A stretch of DNA of 64,000 nt from Opitutia bacterium (GCA_947474365.1 CANJIU010000046.1:1-64000); one strand, 5' to 3'; shown: positions 28,806-39,407, counted from the first letter of the stretch. The notes: a model not told the origin generated them from the sequence alone. Program-made: numbers and translations.

Positions 28806-30092
28806 CTAACCAAACAGCGCCGCGATCGGTTTTCCGCCGTCCGTGATGGGAACGGGACGGGACGAGTTCACCAGCTCCTTCGATGGATTGACGCCGAGGG
28901 CGGCGTAGATTGTCGCGTGAAAATCCGGAACGGAGACCGCGTGCTCGACCGGCTTGCCGGCGAGATCATCGGTCGCGCCGTAGGCACCGCGATGTTTCAA
29001 TCCGCCCCCGGCCAGCACGAGCGAAAAGACCGCCGACTGGTGTCCGCGCCCGCCGCCGCCGTCGAATTGTCCCGGCCGGCCGAATTCCGTGCCGATGGCG
29101 ATGAGCGTTTTGTCGAGCAGGCCCTTGGCCTCGAGATCCGTGATGAGCGCGGAGATCGCAGTGTCGAGTTCGCGGATGAGGATGTGCTGGTTGAGTTGGC
29201 CCGCGTTGTGAGTGTCCCAGCCGGCGCCGTTGATGAAATTCAGGTTGTGTGAGACCTCGATGAAACGCACGCCGGCCTGCACCAGCCGCCGGGCGAGCAG
29301 GCAGCGCTGGCCGAATTCGCCGCCGTAGCGTTGGCGCACGGAACCCGGTTCCTGATCGAGCCGGAAATTGCGCATGAACTCCGGTCCGGCGAGCCGCAGG
29401 GCGTCGCGCTGCGCGTCTTCGTAATCGCGCATCGCGGAGTCCGGCGAGCCGTGGCTCTGCAGCGGGGCGAGGAGCCGTTGCCGCGCGGCGACCCGTTCGG
29501 GATCGATGCCCTCGGGCGGTGTGAAACCGGCCGGCCCGCTCTCGGTGTCGACGAGGTAGATGTAGCCGTGCTTCGCGCCGAGGAAGCCCGGACCGCGGCT
29601 GACATTGGGATAACCGATCACCATGTACGCCGGGACTTTTTCGTTGGCGGCGCCGCGCTCGTGCGCGATCACCGATCCGACAGACGGATAAATCGTGCTG
29701 CCGCTGATCGGCCGGCCGGTGTGCACGAAATTGGTCGCGAGCGCGTGCTCGATGCCGAGCTTGTGATTCACCGTGCGCACCGCGGTCACCCGGTCGGCGA
29801 GCCGCGCGGTCTGTGCAAGATGCTCGGTGTAACGGACGCCCGGCACCGCGGTCTCGATGAGATCGTAATCGGTGCCGGCGACGCTGGGCTTCGACTTGGA
29901 GTTGCCCCGTTTTTTCGGATCAAACGTGTCGATTTGCGACATGCCGCCGCCGAGCCAGATGAAGATGCAGTGTTCGGCCTTGCCCTTGGGATGGGACACG
30001 ATGCGCGCGGCGTCGGCGCCTCGCAGGCCGGGTGGCAGCGAGGCCGCCGCCGTGGCGGTGGCGACGTGGGAGAGAAAGGTGCGGCGGTTCAT
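28806..30092 (-). CDS. DUF1501 protein, Tat-exported (cassette B)
   Basis: This is a 428-residue paralog of the cassette A DUF1501 protein, collinear with it throughout. Tat signal [18 protein letters not shown]. Motifs shared with [74 protein letters not shown] 30092 was chosen because it begins exactly at the Tat motif and follows the PSD1 stop by 7 bp. About 250 bp filled by repeats separates it from the kinase, whereas in cassette A the same gap is only 52 bp. The repeats therefore inserted after the duplication or were lost from A. Confidence 0.93.
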   Translation of the reverse strand: MNRRTFLSHVATATAAASLPPGLRGADAARIVSHPKGKAEHCIFIWLGGGMSQIDTFDPKKRGNSKSKPSVAGTDYDLIETAVPGVRYTEHLAQTARLADRVTAVRTVNHKLGIEHALATNFVHTGRPISGSTIYPSVGSVIAHERGAANEKVPAYMVIGYPNVSRGPGFLGAKHGYIYLVDTESGPAGFTPPEGIDPERVAARQRLLAPLQSHGSPDSAMRDYEDAQRDALRLAGPEFMRNFRLDQEPGSVRQRYGGEFGQRCLLARRLVQAGVRFIEVSHNLNFINGAGWDTHNAGQLNQHILIRELDTAISALITDLEAKGLLDKTLIAIGTEFGRPGQFDGGGGRGHQSAVFSLVLAGGGLKHRGAYGATDDLAGKPVEHAVSVPDFHATIYAALGVNPSKELVNSSRPVPITDGGKPIAALFG

Positions 30093-30099
30093 GGGACGT

Positions 30100-33054
30100 T
30101 TATAAAATGTAGGTCCACTCGGGGCCGTTGAGCAATGCCCACACGACGTCTTCAAAGCGCCGCCGCCAGTCCGGGTCGAGCCGGGCCGTCGGAGGATCGC
30201 CGCGCCGGGCGGCCGCCTGCTCCTCGAGGCGCAGCGTGTTCGCCTCGCTCTTCATGTGGTTCGACCAAGCGACAAATTTGCGATGTCCCGCCGGAGGTGC
30301 GGGCGTGATCTCCGGCGAGGCGAGCACGCGCGTCGTGAATCCGGGCCGGAGCGTTTCCGTGTAGATTTTTTTCTCCGTGGCGTTCGGATGACGCGTGAAC
30401 AGCCGCATGAACAGGCGATCGACCAATTGCTCCAGCGGCTGCGGCTCAAGGGCGAATTGCGTGAGCCCGTGGTCGTCGCTGAGCCGCGTGAGCCACGTCA
30501 TCATCGTGCCGTTGGAAAGAAGCGCGGGCTGGAGAACGTTGGCCCCGACTTCCCGCACACCAGGCGCCGGATCGGGACGCGCGCCGCGCCAGCCAAAAAC
30601 CTCCATGACCTCGGCCACGGCTTGGATGCGGGGCAGGGTCAGGCTCGGGCGGTCGCGTTCGTTGGAGGTCGAGGCCAGCATCCAGGCTCGTTTCGCGCGG
30701 CCAAGATCCAGGGCGTTGTCCATCGTGCGCACGCTGTCGACGTCGAGGTTGACCGCTTCGACGGCGAACGGCTTGCCGGTCGCGGCGAAGAGCGAATCGA
30801 CGAGCTGCTCGGCGCCGATCCGGCGGGCGGCGGGCGCAGTGAAGAGGGGACCGGTCTCGTTCCGCTTGGGATCGACCGCGCGTTGATAGGCGTGCGACGT
30901 GAGAATCAGCCGGATGATTTTTTTCTGATCGTAACCGGAGCGGACCAGTTCGCGCGCGAGCCACCGCAGGAAATCAGGGTGGGTCGAGGTTGATTTTTCC
31001 CAGTCCCCGACGTTTTCCACGAGGCCCCGGCCCATGAAGCGCTGCCAGATTCGGTTTACCATCACCTGGGCAAAACGCTCGTTCTGCGGCGCGGTGATCA
31101 GCGTGGCGAGGCGATCGCGGGAGTTGTCGGGATGCTCCGCGAGCGTCGCGACGGTCTGTTCATCGCAGAACCGGGCAAACGGCCACGAGGGTTCCACCGT
31201 CGTGCCGGGTGTGAGGGTGACCTCGATGAGCGGTTCGCGCCCGCCTCCGCGCAGGTGATCGAGCGACACGCTGCTGGTGACCGGCAGCTTGATCGGCTTG
31301 GTCTCCAGCATGGCGGCGAGTTGAAACAATTCCTTCTGCTTCGAGGCGTGGGTCGGGGCGTCGTGGCAGCGGGCGCATTTCATTTCGACGCCGAGGAAGG
31401 CGGAGCTGACGATGATGCCCTTGGCCGCCATCGGCGCGTCGTTCTGCGAGGCGATGCCGAAGCCCGCCGGTCCCCCGAAACGTTCGCTGCCCTCGAGCCG
31501 GAGCAATTCGGTGACAAACAGGTCGAGGGGTTTGTTGTCCAGCAGCGACTCGTGAATCCACCAGCGGAAGGGGCCGGTGTTGTTGAGCGTCGGGTTGATC
31601 AGGTTGGGGTTTTCCGCGAGCACATCGAGCCAGTAGGCCATGCCATGATCGGCACCGCGCGGGTCGGCGAGCAGGCGGTCGATGAGGTGTGTGCGACGAT
31701 CGGGTGAGCGATCGGCCAGGAACGCGGCAACCTCAGACTCGGTGGGAGTGACGCCGACGACGTCGAGGGTGACGCGCCGCAGAAACGTGAGGTCGTCGGT
31801 GAGCGGCGTGAGTGTGAAATTGGTCTCGGCAAAATCCGGCCAGAACGCGCCCTCTTCGATCCAGCGGCGGAGCGTCGCGACCTCCGCGGCCGCCAGCCGG
31901 TCGCCCTTCGCGGGCATGGCATCCTCGGAGTTCGTGGTCGTGATCCGCTGGAAGAGCGCGCTCTCGGTCGGCTTGCCGGGGACGATCGCCGGGCCATCGC
32001 TTTTTCCGCCGAGCAGCGCGGCAGCCCGTTGGTCGAGGCGCAACCCGCCCTTCACCTTGGCGCCCTGGTGGCAGCTGTGACAATTGGTCTCCAGGATGGG
32101 TTTCACGTCGCGGAAGAAATCGACGCCGCCCTTTTGTCGCCGCGGGGCGTAGTCGGCCGAGGCCAGGGCGATGCGGGCGCCGAGAAAATGGTCGATCGCA
32201 TTTTGGGCGGGAAATCCTCCCGGCAGCGCCGGCACGGCGACGTCCGGAGTGGAGGCAAGCCACGCCCGGGCGGCTTCGCGGCGGCGGGTCCAATACGGTT
32301 CGTTCGCCGCCCGCCGATGGGCGCGTGCGGCGGTGTTCATCGCCTCGAGACGGAGGCGACGCTCGGCTTCGTAGGTGCTCCAGGCGCTATCGGTGTAGGC
32401 GATCTGACGCTTTCCCGGCGAAAGCAGCGTCCACTCCGAGGAGCCGCCGAGTGAGAGGGCGACGACGGTCTCGCCGAGCTCGGGTCGGAACGGTTTTTTG
32501 CTCTTCGGTTCGATTCCGCCGAGCAGCGTTTCCAAAACGACCTCCACCGGCGCGCCGGAAAACTCCACCGTCTCCCAGGCCTCGCGGTTGCCGGGCGGGG
32601 CGAAGCGGTAACCGGGGCCGAGATCGAGAAACGTGTCCTGCTCCTCGACGGGCAGTTCGCCCGCGTTGCCGACTGCAAATTGCCGCGGTTGGTCGAACGG
32701 TGTCGCGAGGATTTGTTTTCCGTCCAGCAGGAGCCGGGCGGCGCCGCGTGCGCGGAGGAGCAGGCGATGCCTGCCGGCGGGAACCGATACGGTGGCCGAG
32801 GCGCGGACGAGAGTGGGGAAGGCCCGGTCGGCGCGCACGCCGGTGGCGACGTATTTCTGCGGCAGCTCGAACAGGCCGAAAAAATCCTCGGTGTAGGTTT
32901 CGGTCGCCGCCACGGTGGACTCGGGCCAGGTGCCGTTCTTCGGCAGCCCGTCCTCGCAGATTTCCACGCGCACCACGCCGGCGGGCGCAGCGGCGCGGGT
33001 GGTGGCGAAGGCGAAACCAATGCAGGAGAGAATTAGCAGGAAAACGCGGAACAT
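30100..33054 (-). CDS. PSD1 protein: PA14-like / Planctomycete cytochrome c / DUF1549 / DUF1553 (cassette B)
   Basis: This is a 984-residue paralog of the protein at 22341-25298, with the same order and nearly the same length. Start at ATG 33054 gives signal [19 protein letters not shown]. The PA14-like module contains [22 protein letters not shown]. Heme sites are CHSCH (in [16 protein letters not shown]) and [18 protein letters not shown]1549 and DUF1553 follow ([21 protein letters not shown]). The N-terminal segment ([17 protein letters not shown]) mirrors cassette A ([17 protein letters not shown]). It is presumably exported and bears two c-type hemes; the biochemical role is unknown. Confidence 0.93.
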   Translation of the reverse strand: MFRVFLLILSCIGFAFATTRAAAPAGVVRVEICEDGLPKNGTWPESTVAATETYTEDFFGLFELPQKYVATGVRADRAFPTLVRASATVSVPAGRHRLLLRARGAARLLLDGKQILATPFDQPRQFAVGNAGELPVEEQDTFLDLGPGYRFAPPGNREAWETVEFSGAPVEVVLETLLGGIEPKSKKPFRPELGETVVALSLGGSSEWTLLSPGKRQIAYTDSAWSTYEAERRLRLEAMNTAARAHRRAANEPYWTRRREAARAWLASTPDVAVPALPGGFPAQNAIDHFLGARIALASADYAPRRQKGGVDFFRDVKPILETNCHSCHQGAKVKGGLRLDQRAAALLGGKSDGPAIVPGKPTESALFQRITTTNSEDAMPAKGDRLAAAEVATLRRWIEEGAFWPDFAETNFTLTPLTDDLTFLRRVTLDVVGVTPTESEVAAFLADRSPDRRTHLIDRLLADPRGADHGMAYWLDVLAENPNLINPTLNNTGPFRWWIHESLLDNKPLDLFVTELLRLEGSERFGGPAGFGIASQNDAPMAAKGIIVSSAFLGVEMKCARCHDAPTHASKQKELFQLAAMLETKPIKLPVTSSVSLDHLRGGGREPLIEVTLTPGTTVEPSWPFARFCDEQTVATLAEHPDNSRDRLATLITAPQNERFAQVMVNRIWQRFMGRGLVENVGDWEKSTSTHPDFLRWLARELVRSGYDQKKIIRLILTSHAYQRAVDPKRNETGPLFTAPAARRIGAEQLVDSLFAATGKPFAVEAVNLDVDSVRTMDNALDLGRAKRAWMLASTSNERDRPSLTLPRIQAVAEVMEVFGWRGARPDPAPGVREVGANVLQPALLSNGTMMTWLTRLSDDHGLTQFALEPQPLEQLVDRLFMRLFTRHPNATEKKIYTETLRPGFTTRVLASPEITPAPPAGHRKFVAWSNHMKSEANTLRLEEQAAARRGDPPTARLDPDWRRRFEDVVWALLNGPEWTYIL

Positions 33055-33152
33055 GGGGGCGCGGGCGGGCGCGTCGGCACAAAAGCGCAAGCCGTCGGAG
33101 TTGTCACGCGCGACGACATCACACTCTCGTGCAGGGATGAAAGGGATCGTTT

Positions 33153-33181
33153 GGGAGCGTGGGTCAGCCGCCCGCGCTCCC
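33153..33181. repeat. Variant REP-like palindrome
   Basis: GGGAGCG...CGCTCCC forms a 7-bp stem with CCGCCCG beside it, a degenerate relative of the 23-bp element at 14502. It lies upstream of the cassette B PSD1 gene. Confidence 0.55.
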
Positions 33182-33187
33182 GCTCAA

Positions 33188-33232
33188 CCGTAGGAATTCA
33201 GTTGAGGTGGAGCGGCTTGACCTCAAGCCGCT
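33188..33232. repeat. 45-bp palindromic repeat, inverted copy
   Basis: Read on the minus strand it is AGCGGCTTGAGGTCAAGCCG followed by CTCCACCTCAACTGAATTCC and TACGG. It matches 42861-42905 at all but about two positions. A second, looser half (AGTTGAGGTCAACTCGCTCCACC) follows around 33269-33291. It sits between the HEAT-repeat gene and cassette B. Confidence 0.8.
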
Positions 33233-33336
33233 TGCCGTGAGAGCGACGGCGGGAAGCAGAGCAAGTTGAGGTCAACTCGCTCCACCGTTCCGCGGTTTCG
33301 TTTTCGAAGCCGATACCTGTCTCCATTGGTATTGGC

Positions 33337-35619
33337 TCAGTCCACGTACAGCTCGCAGATCGCCCAGGGGGCGTCCTTGCGTTCCTCGGTGTTCTTGATG
33401 ACCACGTAGCGGCCCCGCGTGCCGGCGGGCAAGTCGATGACAGTCTTGTTGCCCTTTTGGCCGGCGCCACTCGCGACGGCGGCGCCGGGCGATTTCGGAT
33501 CATCGGTTACGTAGACCTCGTAGTGCTCCGGGTATTCCGCGGCGCGTCCAGTCTGGTCGAGGGTGATCCGGCGCAGCGGTCGCGAGGCGGCGAAGGCCAC
33601 CTCCGCCCACTCCTCGCCGAGCGCGGGCACGCTCCAGCGGGTAGCGGTCTTGCCGTCGAGTATGTTCGAGAGCGACGCCGGATTCGAAGCGCGGAGTTTG
33701 GGTTTTCCAGCGAGATTGGCGCGAATGACCGCGACGGCGTAGGCAGCTTCGTCGCCGAGTGCCGTGTCCTTGACCAGGCTTTCGGCGAGGGAAAGCGCCG
33801 CCTTGTCGCCGGCCCGCGTCAGCAGGGCGAGCAGCTGCCGCCGCGGCGTGGTGTCCGTGGTGCTCTCCAGGAAGCGTTTCATCAACGTCGTCGACTCGGC
33901 GGTCCAGGCGTCGCGGTTGCGCTCAAAGTAGCGCAGCGTCGCGTCGATCGCGGCGGTGCGCGCCGCGGGCAGCGCCGCCTTTTCCGCGACGGTCGCGAGT
34001 GAGGGCAGCGCGGTGCCGTCGGTCCAGCGGGCGAGTGCAGCCGTGGCGGCGGTCGATACTTTTTCTTCCGGCTTCACGGCGAGCCGCGCCGCGCACTCCG
34101 CGCTGGCCGGACCACCGATTCGTTGCAGTGCTGGGAGCAGGCGTAGCGCGCCTTCTGGCGTGCCTTGCTCGATGGCTTCATAAACCGGACGACCGCGGGT
34201 GGCGGCGGGATTGCGCAGCGTGACGTTGACCAGCGAACGCAGCGCGCGCGACTGCTCCGCGTCGTCCTTGGCGGCCAGCGTCCAGTCGAGCAGGGCGCGT
34301 TGTTCGGAAGGCGGCGCGAGATCGCCCAACGCGGCCAACGCCGCCAGGCGCACGGCGCTGTCGGCGTCGGCCCGCAGCTTGAGCAGAAGCGGAATTCCCT
34401 CGGTTTGGTTTCGCAGTGCGAGTTGCTCGATGAACACCGTGCGGCTCGCGGTCTCGCCGCGCTCGGCCCCGGCCAGGACGGTTGCATTGACATCGGGACC
34501 GTTGAGCCGGGCCAGGCTCTGGCGCGCGAGTTTGGCGTCGGTGCTGTTCTTCCCCGCCGCGACCTGGGCGAGGAGGGTGGCGATGTCGCGACTGCCGGGC
34601 AAAACTCCGAGGGCGCCCAGAGCGGAGGCGCGCACTTCAGGGTCGGAGTGTTTTGCGGACTTGGCGACAGCGGAAACGGCGGAGGCTTCGTTGCGACGCG
34701 CGAACGCGGCGATCACCGCGCTTTGGGTCGGAGCGTCCCAACTTTCCAATTTCGAGAGCAACGTGGCGGCGAGATCCGGCGCCGTGGAGGCCGCGATGGC
34801 TTCCAGCGCCACCTGCTTGAACGTCCAGTCGGTGCCGTCGAGGTTTTGGGCGATCCGCGCGGCCGCGGTGGCCGTCTCAATTCCCAGCGAAAGACGGAGG
34901 GCGGCGGCGCGCGCGACCGGATCGGCGGCGTTTTTTTCAATTTCTCGCAGAAAATCCGGTGCTGCGGCCGGCGGCATCCGGGAGGCCGCGACCAGCTTGG
35001 CCGCCACCACCGCGGGCGAACTCGGCTCCGGGAGCGCACGAAGCGCGGCGACCGCGGCCGGGTCGGCGATTTCGCCCAGGGCGCGGGCGGCCGCGGCGAC
35101 GGTGCGGGCATCGGAGTCCTGCAGCAATTTCGTCAACGCCGGCACTGCGGCGGCGGTGCGACGGCGGGCGAGCGTGTCGATGAGGCCGAGGTGGCTGCGG
35201 CCGGTGGTCTTCCCGAGGGCCGTGACGAAGAGGGCGTCGATGGAATCTCCTGCCGCGCGATCGAGCGCCAGCCGCGCCAGATCGGAATCGCGGTCGTCGA
35301 TGAGCAGGTTGGCGAGGGCCTTGTAGGTGTCGCCGCGGCCCGGGGAGGCAGACTGGGCCAGCACGGTGCCGAGTCGCTGGGCGATGGCCTGCCGGGCGGT
35401 AAACGTCAGGTCGGCGCGGCGGATCAGGCCGAGCAGGCGTGATTCGAGGGCGCCCAGTTTGGCCGTATCCGTGCCGGCCGCACTGACCTCGGCGTCGAGG
35501 GCCTCCAGGGCCTTTTGATCGCCGGAGTAGGTGAGGCTGATGATGGCGGGTGGCCCCTCGGCGGCGGAGGCGAAGGACGTGAAGGCGAGGGCGGCGAGGA
35601 GGGAAAACGTGCGGTGCAT
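33337..35619 (-). CDS. Exported HEAT-repeat protein with C-terminal F5/8 type C (discoidin) domain
   Basis: This is a 760-residue exported protein, signal MHRTFSLLAALAFTSFASAA. Residues about 100-600 are Ala-rich paired helices of the HEAT type (e.g. AAVPALTKLLQDSDARTVAAAARALGEIADPAAVAALRAL). The last ~120 residues match the F5/8C carbohydrate-binding fold (NILDGKTATRWSVP ... YPEHYEVYVTDDPKSPGAAV ... RGRYVVIKNTEERKDAPWAI). This suggests a scaffold or adaptor that holds a sugar-binding module outside the cytoplasm. It follows the Gfo/Idh/MocA gene by 17 bp, so the two are co-transcribed. ATG 35619 marks the signal peptide; earlier in-frame codons run into the neighbouring gene. No catalytic residues are evident. 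Confidence 0.88.
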   Translation of the reverse strand: MHRTFSLLAALAFTSFASAAEGPPAIISLTYSGDQKALEALDAEVSAAGTDTAKLGALESRLLGLIRRADLTFTARQAIAQRLGTVLAQSASPGRGDTYKALANLLIDDRDSDLARLALDRAAGDSIDALFVTALGKTTGRSHLGLIDTLARRRTAAAVPALTKLLQDSDARTVAAAARALGEIADPAAVAALRALPEPSSPAVVAAKLVAASRMPPAAAPDFLREIEKNAADPVARAAALRLSLGIETATAAARIAQNLDGTDWTFKQVALEAIAASTAPDLAATLLSKLESWDAPTQSAVIAAFARRNEASAVSAVAKSAKHSDPEVRASALGALGVLPGSRDIATLLAQVAAGKNSTDAKLARQSLARLNGPDVNATVLAGAERGETASRTVFIEQLALRNQTEGIPLLLKLRADADSAVRLAALAALGDLAPPSEQRALLDWTLAAKDDAEQSRALRSLVNVTLRNPAATRGRPVYEAIEQGTPEGALRLLPALQRIGGPASAECAARLAVKPEEKVSTAATAALARWTDGTALPSLATVAEKAALPAARTAAIDATLRYFERNRDAWTAESTTLMKRFLESTTDTTPRRQLLALLTRAGDKAALSLAESLVKDTALGDEAAYAVAVIRANLAGKPKLRASNPASLSNILDGKTATRWSVPALGEEWAEVAFAASRPLRRITLDQTGRAAEYPEHYEVYVTDDPKSPGAAVASGAGQKGNKTVIDLPAGTRGRYVVIKNTEERKDAPWAICELYVD

Positions 35620-35636
35620 GGCGGCGGAGATTGGGG

Positions 35637-36962
35637 TCACAGGGCGTAACCGGCACGGCGCGGCCGATCGAGGAGACGGGAGGCAACCGGGTCGCCCACG
35701 ATCTCCTCTTTTTTTGGATCCCATTTGATGGCGCGCCCGAGCTGGGCGGCGATGACGTTCAGGTGGCAGACGGTCGCGCTGCGGTGGCCGATCTCGACGT
35801 CGGCAATCGGACGCTGGCGCGTGCGCACGCAGTTGAAAAAGTCGGTGTGGTGATCGTCGCTGGCGTAGAGATGGACCTCGTCGCCGCGCAGCGCGCGGGT
35901 GGTGAGCTCGGGCGGATCGCTTTCGAGGAAGTCGTCGCGGGAAACCCACACCGTCCCCTTCGTGCCCTGGAATTCGATCATGGCCTTGGAGGCCGGGTCG
36001 TCATAGCGCTCGACGCGCACGCCGTTGGCGTAGACGTGCGTCTGGTATTTCGTGCCCTCGAAACCGATGGGCAGAAACTGCACGGGGCCCGATTCGTTCA
36101 TGCCGAGGGCGTTTTGGATGATATCGAAGTGATGCGCACCCCAGTCGCCGTTCTTGCGGCCGCCGTACTCGAGAAAACAGCGCCAGCCGCCGCCGTAGTC
36201 GCCCTTGATGCGCTTCTCGTTGTAGGGCCGCCACGGGGTGGGGCCGAGCCAGCGGTCGTAGTCGAAGCCCGCCGGCACCGGTTCCTCGGGCAGCGCGGGC
36301 GCGTCGGGAAATTCGCCGAGCCGGGCGCGCACGAGTTTGATGTCGCCGATCCAGCCGTTGCGCACGATCTCGGCGGCCTTGCGGAAGGATTTGTTGGAAC
36401 GCTGCTGGGTGCCGGTCTGGAGCACGCGACCGTAGCGGCGGGCGGTTTCGACGAGCACGCGGCCCTCGCGCACGGTGAGGGTCAGGGGCTTTTCGCAGTA
36501 GACGTCCTTGCCGGCCTGCATCGCGGCCTTGGCCACGGCGGCGTGCCAGTGATCGGGCGTGGTGGCGAAGACGACGTCGATGTCCTCGCGCGCGATCAGT
36601 TCCTCGTGGCGGGCGTAGATGTCGACACCCTTGGCGCGGGTGCCGCTGTCCTTCTTCTTGCCGTAGGCGGTCTCGATGCGATCGCGCACCTTCTCCGCCT
36701 TGCTGCGCATGACGTCGCAGGTGGCGACGATCCGGCAGTCGTCCATCCGTCCGGTGAGCGCGCCGACGTGGCTCGCGCAGATCAGTCCGTTGCCCACGAT
36801 GCCGACGGTGAGCCGGTTGCTCGGGGCGCTCTTGCCGAAGAGCGACGACGGGAAAAAATTCGGCGCGACGGAATAGGCGAGGATGCCGGCGAGGCCGTTT
36901 TTCAAGACGGTGCGGCGGGTGAGGGGTGCGTTCGGAGTGAACGGAAGCGGGCTGCGTTTCAT
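35637..36962 (-). CDS. Gfo/Idh/MocA-family oxidoreductase, Tat-exported
   Basis: This is an NAD(P)-dependent sugar or cyclitol dehydrogenase-like protein of 441 residues. It has a Tat-like leader (LTRRTVLKNGLAGILAYS), the nucleotide fold (LTVGIVGNGLICASHVGAL), the family catalytic segment DVYCEKPLTLTVREGRVLV with the EKP Lys, and the C-terminal substrate domain (YGGGWRCFLEYGGRKNGDWGAHHFDIIQ). The exported, cofactor-retaining subgroup resembles the glycoside-processing Gfo enzymes common in Bacteroidota and Verrucomicrobia (family knowledge). It is first of the pair with the HEAT-F5/8C protein, and is divergent from the FAD oxidoreductase across about 250 bp. Confidence 0.92.
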   Translation of the reverse strand: MKRSPLPFTPNAPLTRRTVLKNGLAGILAYSVAPNFFPSSLFGKSAPSNRLTVGIVGNGLICASHVGALTGRMDDCRIVATCDVMRSKAEKVRDRIETAYGKKKDSGTRAKGVDIYARHEELIAREDIDVVFATTPDHWHAAVAKAAMQAGKDVYCEKPLTLTVREGRVLVETARRYGRVLQTGTQQRSNKSFRKAAEIVRNGWIGDIKLVRARLGEFPDAPALPEEPVPAGFDYDRWLGPTPWRPYNEKRIKGDYGGGWRCFLEYGGRKNGDWGAHHFDIIQNALGMNESGPVQFLPIGFEGTKYQTHVYANGVRVERYDDPASKAMIEFQGTKGTVWVSRDDFLESDPPELTTRALRGDEVHLYASDDHHTDFFNCVRTRQRPIADVEIGHRSATVCHLNVIAAQLGRAIKWDPKKEEIVGDPVASRLLDRPRRAGYAL

Positions 36963-37213
36963 GAAAAAAGGGTGTGGTGACTAGAGGTTCGAGGGACGCG
37001 GGAGCCAAGGAGATTTCCGGTCGCCAGCCATCCAACCAGCCGGAGAGATTCTCCCGCAAGCGGTCGCGCCCGTCGCCGCAGATCTTGCCGAAGGCCGGGC
37101 GATTGCTGTCCAAACTAAAACCTTCGGTTTCCGGTCTGGTCATTCCCTCGCCGGCCTTTCAATGATGCGTGGTCGGGGCGGTGCGGCATTCGCCGCCTCC
37201 CTGCACGTGCCCC

Positions 37214-39247
37214 ATGAAATCGCCGTATTTCCCTCCGTCTGGCCGATGCGCCACTGTCTTTTTCTGGCTGGGTTGGTTGGGCGGGGTCGTGTGTGCCGCG
37301 GCGGCGCCCGCGGAGCCTGCACCGCGATCGTATGACCTCGTGGTCTACGGTGCAACTGGTGGCGGCGTGGCGCACGCGGTTTGCGCGGCGCGCGAAGGTC
37401 TGGACGTCCTGCTGATCAGTCCGGTGCCGCACCTCGGCGGGTTGCTGAGCAACGGACTCACCACCATGGACACGCTCTACAACGGCGCCCGCGCGCCGTT
37501 TTACGACGAAGTGCGCCGCGCCATCCACGATTTCTACCGGAACAAATTTGGCGCCGACTCGGAGCAGTACCGCCAGAGCCTGCCGGGACAGCCGAAAGCC
37601 AAGGTGGAGGCCCACGTGTTTGAGCAGATCATCAATCGCCTGGTTGCCGGCGAGCCGCGCGTCACGGTGAGGAAGTCGTATTATCCCGTGGCCTGTGAGC
37701 GCGAGGGCGCGCAACTGCGCACGGTGACGTTTCGTGATCGTGATGGAGCCGGTACCTTTTCCGCCACGGCCGCGGTGTTTTCCGACTGTTCCTACGAGGG
37801 CGATCTGGCGGCGGTCGCCAAGGTGCCGTACCGCTGGGGCCGGGAGAGTCGCGAGGAGTTTGGCGAGGAACATGCCGGTCGCATTTTCATGCGCAAGGTC
37901 GCGTGGCCGCCGGCGGGCGTAGATCCCCTGATTCTCGCCGACTACCGGCGGATGAACCTGGTGCACTACAATCGCTGGTTCGAAATCATCCGGCCACAGA
38001 GTACGGGCGCCGCAGACCAGTCGGTGCAGGGTTATAATCTTCGCACGGTCATCACGCGCGATCCGGCCAACCGTCTGCCCATGGCGAAACCCGCAGACTA
38101 CGATCCTGCGGAGATTCGGCGGCGGCTCGAACGGGACATCAATTGGAGTGGTCGCGTTCCGAGTTCCAACCAGCCCAATCAGAAAACCTACCTCAACCTC
38201 CCGGAAGTGGTCGGAATTCAGCACGCCTACGTGGAGGGCGACTGGGCGACCCGACAGCGGATTGTCGACGAACACGCGCGGATGACCCGCGGCTTGATTT
38301 ACTTCATGCAGCACGATCCCTCCGTGCCGGAGGCCACTCGCCGGGGCTGGCAGGAGTGGGGATTGCCCCGCGACGAGTTTGCCGACAACGGGAACCTGCC
38401 TTACGAAATCTACGCGCGCGAGACGCGACGAATCGTCGGCCGCGCGATTTTCACGGAGAACGACGCCCGGCCTGCGCCCCGACTGAAGCGGGCGCCCGTG
38501 CAGTCCGACGCCATCAGCGTCACGGAGTGGTTTCTCGACTCCCATGCCTGCACCCCGGAGCACGTGCCGGAGAGCGAATGGGAGGGTGAACTGCTGCTCC
38601 ACTACGTCACCGTGCCGGGGCAGATCTCCTATCGCACGCTCCTGCCACAGGGGCTGGACAATCTGCTCGTGCCGGTCTGCGCCTCGTCGACGCACATCGG
38701 CTGGGGGGCGATCCGGCTGGAACCGACGTGGATGAGCCTGGGCGAGGCGGCCGCGCACGCGACCGTGTTCGCCGTCCGGGTGAAGAAAACGCCGGCCGCC
38801 ATCGACCTCGATCGATTGGTCCGGAGACTGGCCGAGCGCCGCGTGATGCTGAGTTTCTTCAACGATGTGGAGGTCGATCCGCGCGAACCCTGGTATCCGG
38901 CGGTCCAATATTTCGGCACCCAGGGATTTTTCGGCTCCTACGACGCGCGGCCGCTGGAGGCGTTGACGGTTCCGCTCGCCGAGGCCTGGGCCGACGCGGC
39001 GGCGCAGCAGGCCCGTGGGGAAAACGTCGATCGCACGGAACGCGCGCGCCGGATGCAAGTGACGGAGGAAAAGGGCGGGGCGCCGCTGACGGTCGAGGAG
39101 TTTGGGGCGGTGCTGGCGCGGGCGTTCACGGCGGCGGGGTTACCGCTGCCGATCGACGGGCTCGTCTCCGAACTTCAACTCGCCCGCGACGTCCGGATCA
39201 GCCGCGGCACCGCGTGTCGGTTGCTTTTCGCCGCGGGAAAGCGGTGA
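37214..39247 (+). CDS. Exported FAD-dependent oxidoreductase (FAD_oxidored family)
   Basis: This is a 677-residue flavoprotein. ATG 37214 gives a leader (ATVFFWLGWLGGVVCAAAAPA). The FAD Rossmann motif follows: YDLVVYGATGGGVAHAVCAAREGLDVLLI, then HLGGLLSNGLTTMDT. The family end segment (VCASSTHIGWGAIRLEPTWMSLGEAAAHAT) is present. FAD_oxidored proteins are frequent in glycan or sialic-acid loci of Planctomycetes, Verrucomicrobia and Bacteroidota. The substrate is not known. A cysteine appears early in the barrel-like middle (DCSYEGDLAA), a motif shared by the family. The gene ends 15 bp before the left direct repeat of the accessory island. Confidence 0.88.
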   Translation: MKSPYFPPSGRCATVFFWLGWLGGVVCAAAAPAEPAPRSYDLVVYGATGGGVAHAVCAAREGLDVLLISPVPHLGGLLSNGLTTMDTLYNGARAPFYDEVRRAIHDFYRNKFGADSEQYRQSLPGQPKAKVEAHVFEQIINRLVAGEPRVTVRKSYYPVACEREGAQLRTVTFRDRDGAGTFSATAAVFSDCSYEGDLAAVAKVPYRWGRESREEFGEEHAGRIFMRKVAWPPAGVDPLILADYRRMNLVHYNRWFEIIRPQSTGAADQSVQGYNLRTVITRDPANRLPMAKPADYDPAEIRRRLERDINWSGRVPSSNQPNQKTYLNLPEVVGIQHAYVEGDWATRQRIVDEHARMTRGLIYFMQHDPSVPEATRRGWQEWGLPRDEFADNGNLPYEIYARETRRIVGRAIFTENDARPAPRLKRAPVQSDAISVTEWFLDSHACTPEHVPESEWEGELLLHYVTVPGQISYRTLLPQGLDNLLVPVCASSTHIGWGAIRLEPTWMSLGEAAAHATVFAVRVKKTPAAIDLDRLVRRLAERRVMLSFFNDVEVDPREPWYPAVQYFGTQGFFGSYDARPLEALTVPLAEAWADAAAQQARGENVDRTERARRMQVTEEKGGAPLTVEEFGAVLARAFTAAGLPLPIDGLVSELQLARDVRISRGTACRLLFAAGKR

Positions 39248-39262
39248 GCCACGCCGCCCGGG

Positions 39263-39407
39263 CGGGCGCAGCTCAACTTCTGGCCCTGGGGACGCGACGC
39301 CCTCGTCGCGTTTCGCCGGCGACGGGGGCGTCGCCGCTCCAGTCACTGCCGCGATTGCAGGTGATCGTTGGCATCTTCCGCATGTCCAAAGAGCGCGATG
39401 AGTGGCG
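39263..39407. repeat. ~145-bp direct repeat, left copy (two internal hairpins)
   Basis: It matches 42988-43133 nearly base for base, with about a dozen differences and one indel by eye. Two stem-loops lie inside: ACGCGACG/CGTCGCGT (39292-39299, 39304-39311) and GGCGACG/CGTCGCC (39318-39324, 39329-39335). The two copies have the same orientation and bracket the TIR-TPR and toxin-antitoxin genes. Confidence 0.85.

Noticed and set aside
37115-39058. 647-codon minus-strand open frame opposite the FAD oxidoreductase
   Set aside because: The plus strand carries the FAD-binding motif and signal peptide; the antisense frame has no recognisable domain.
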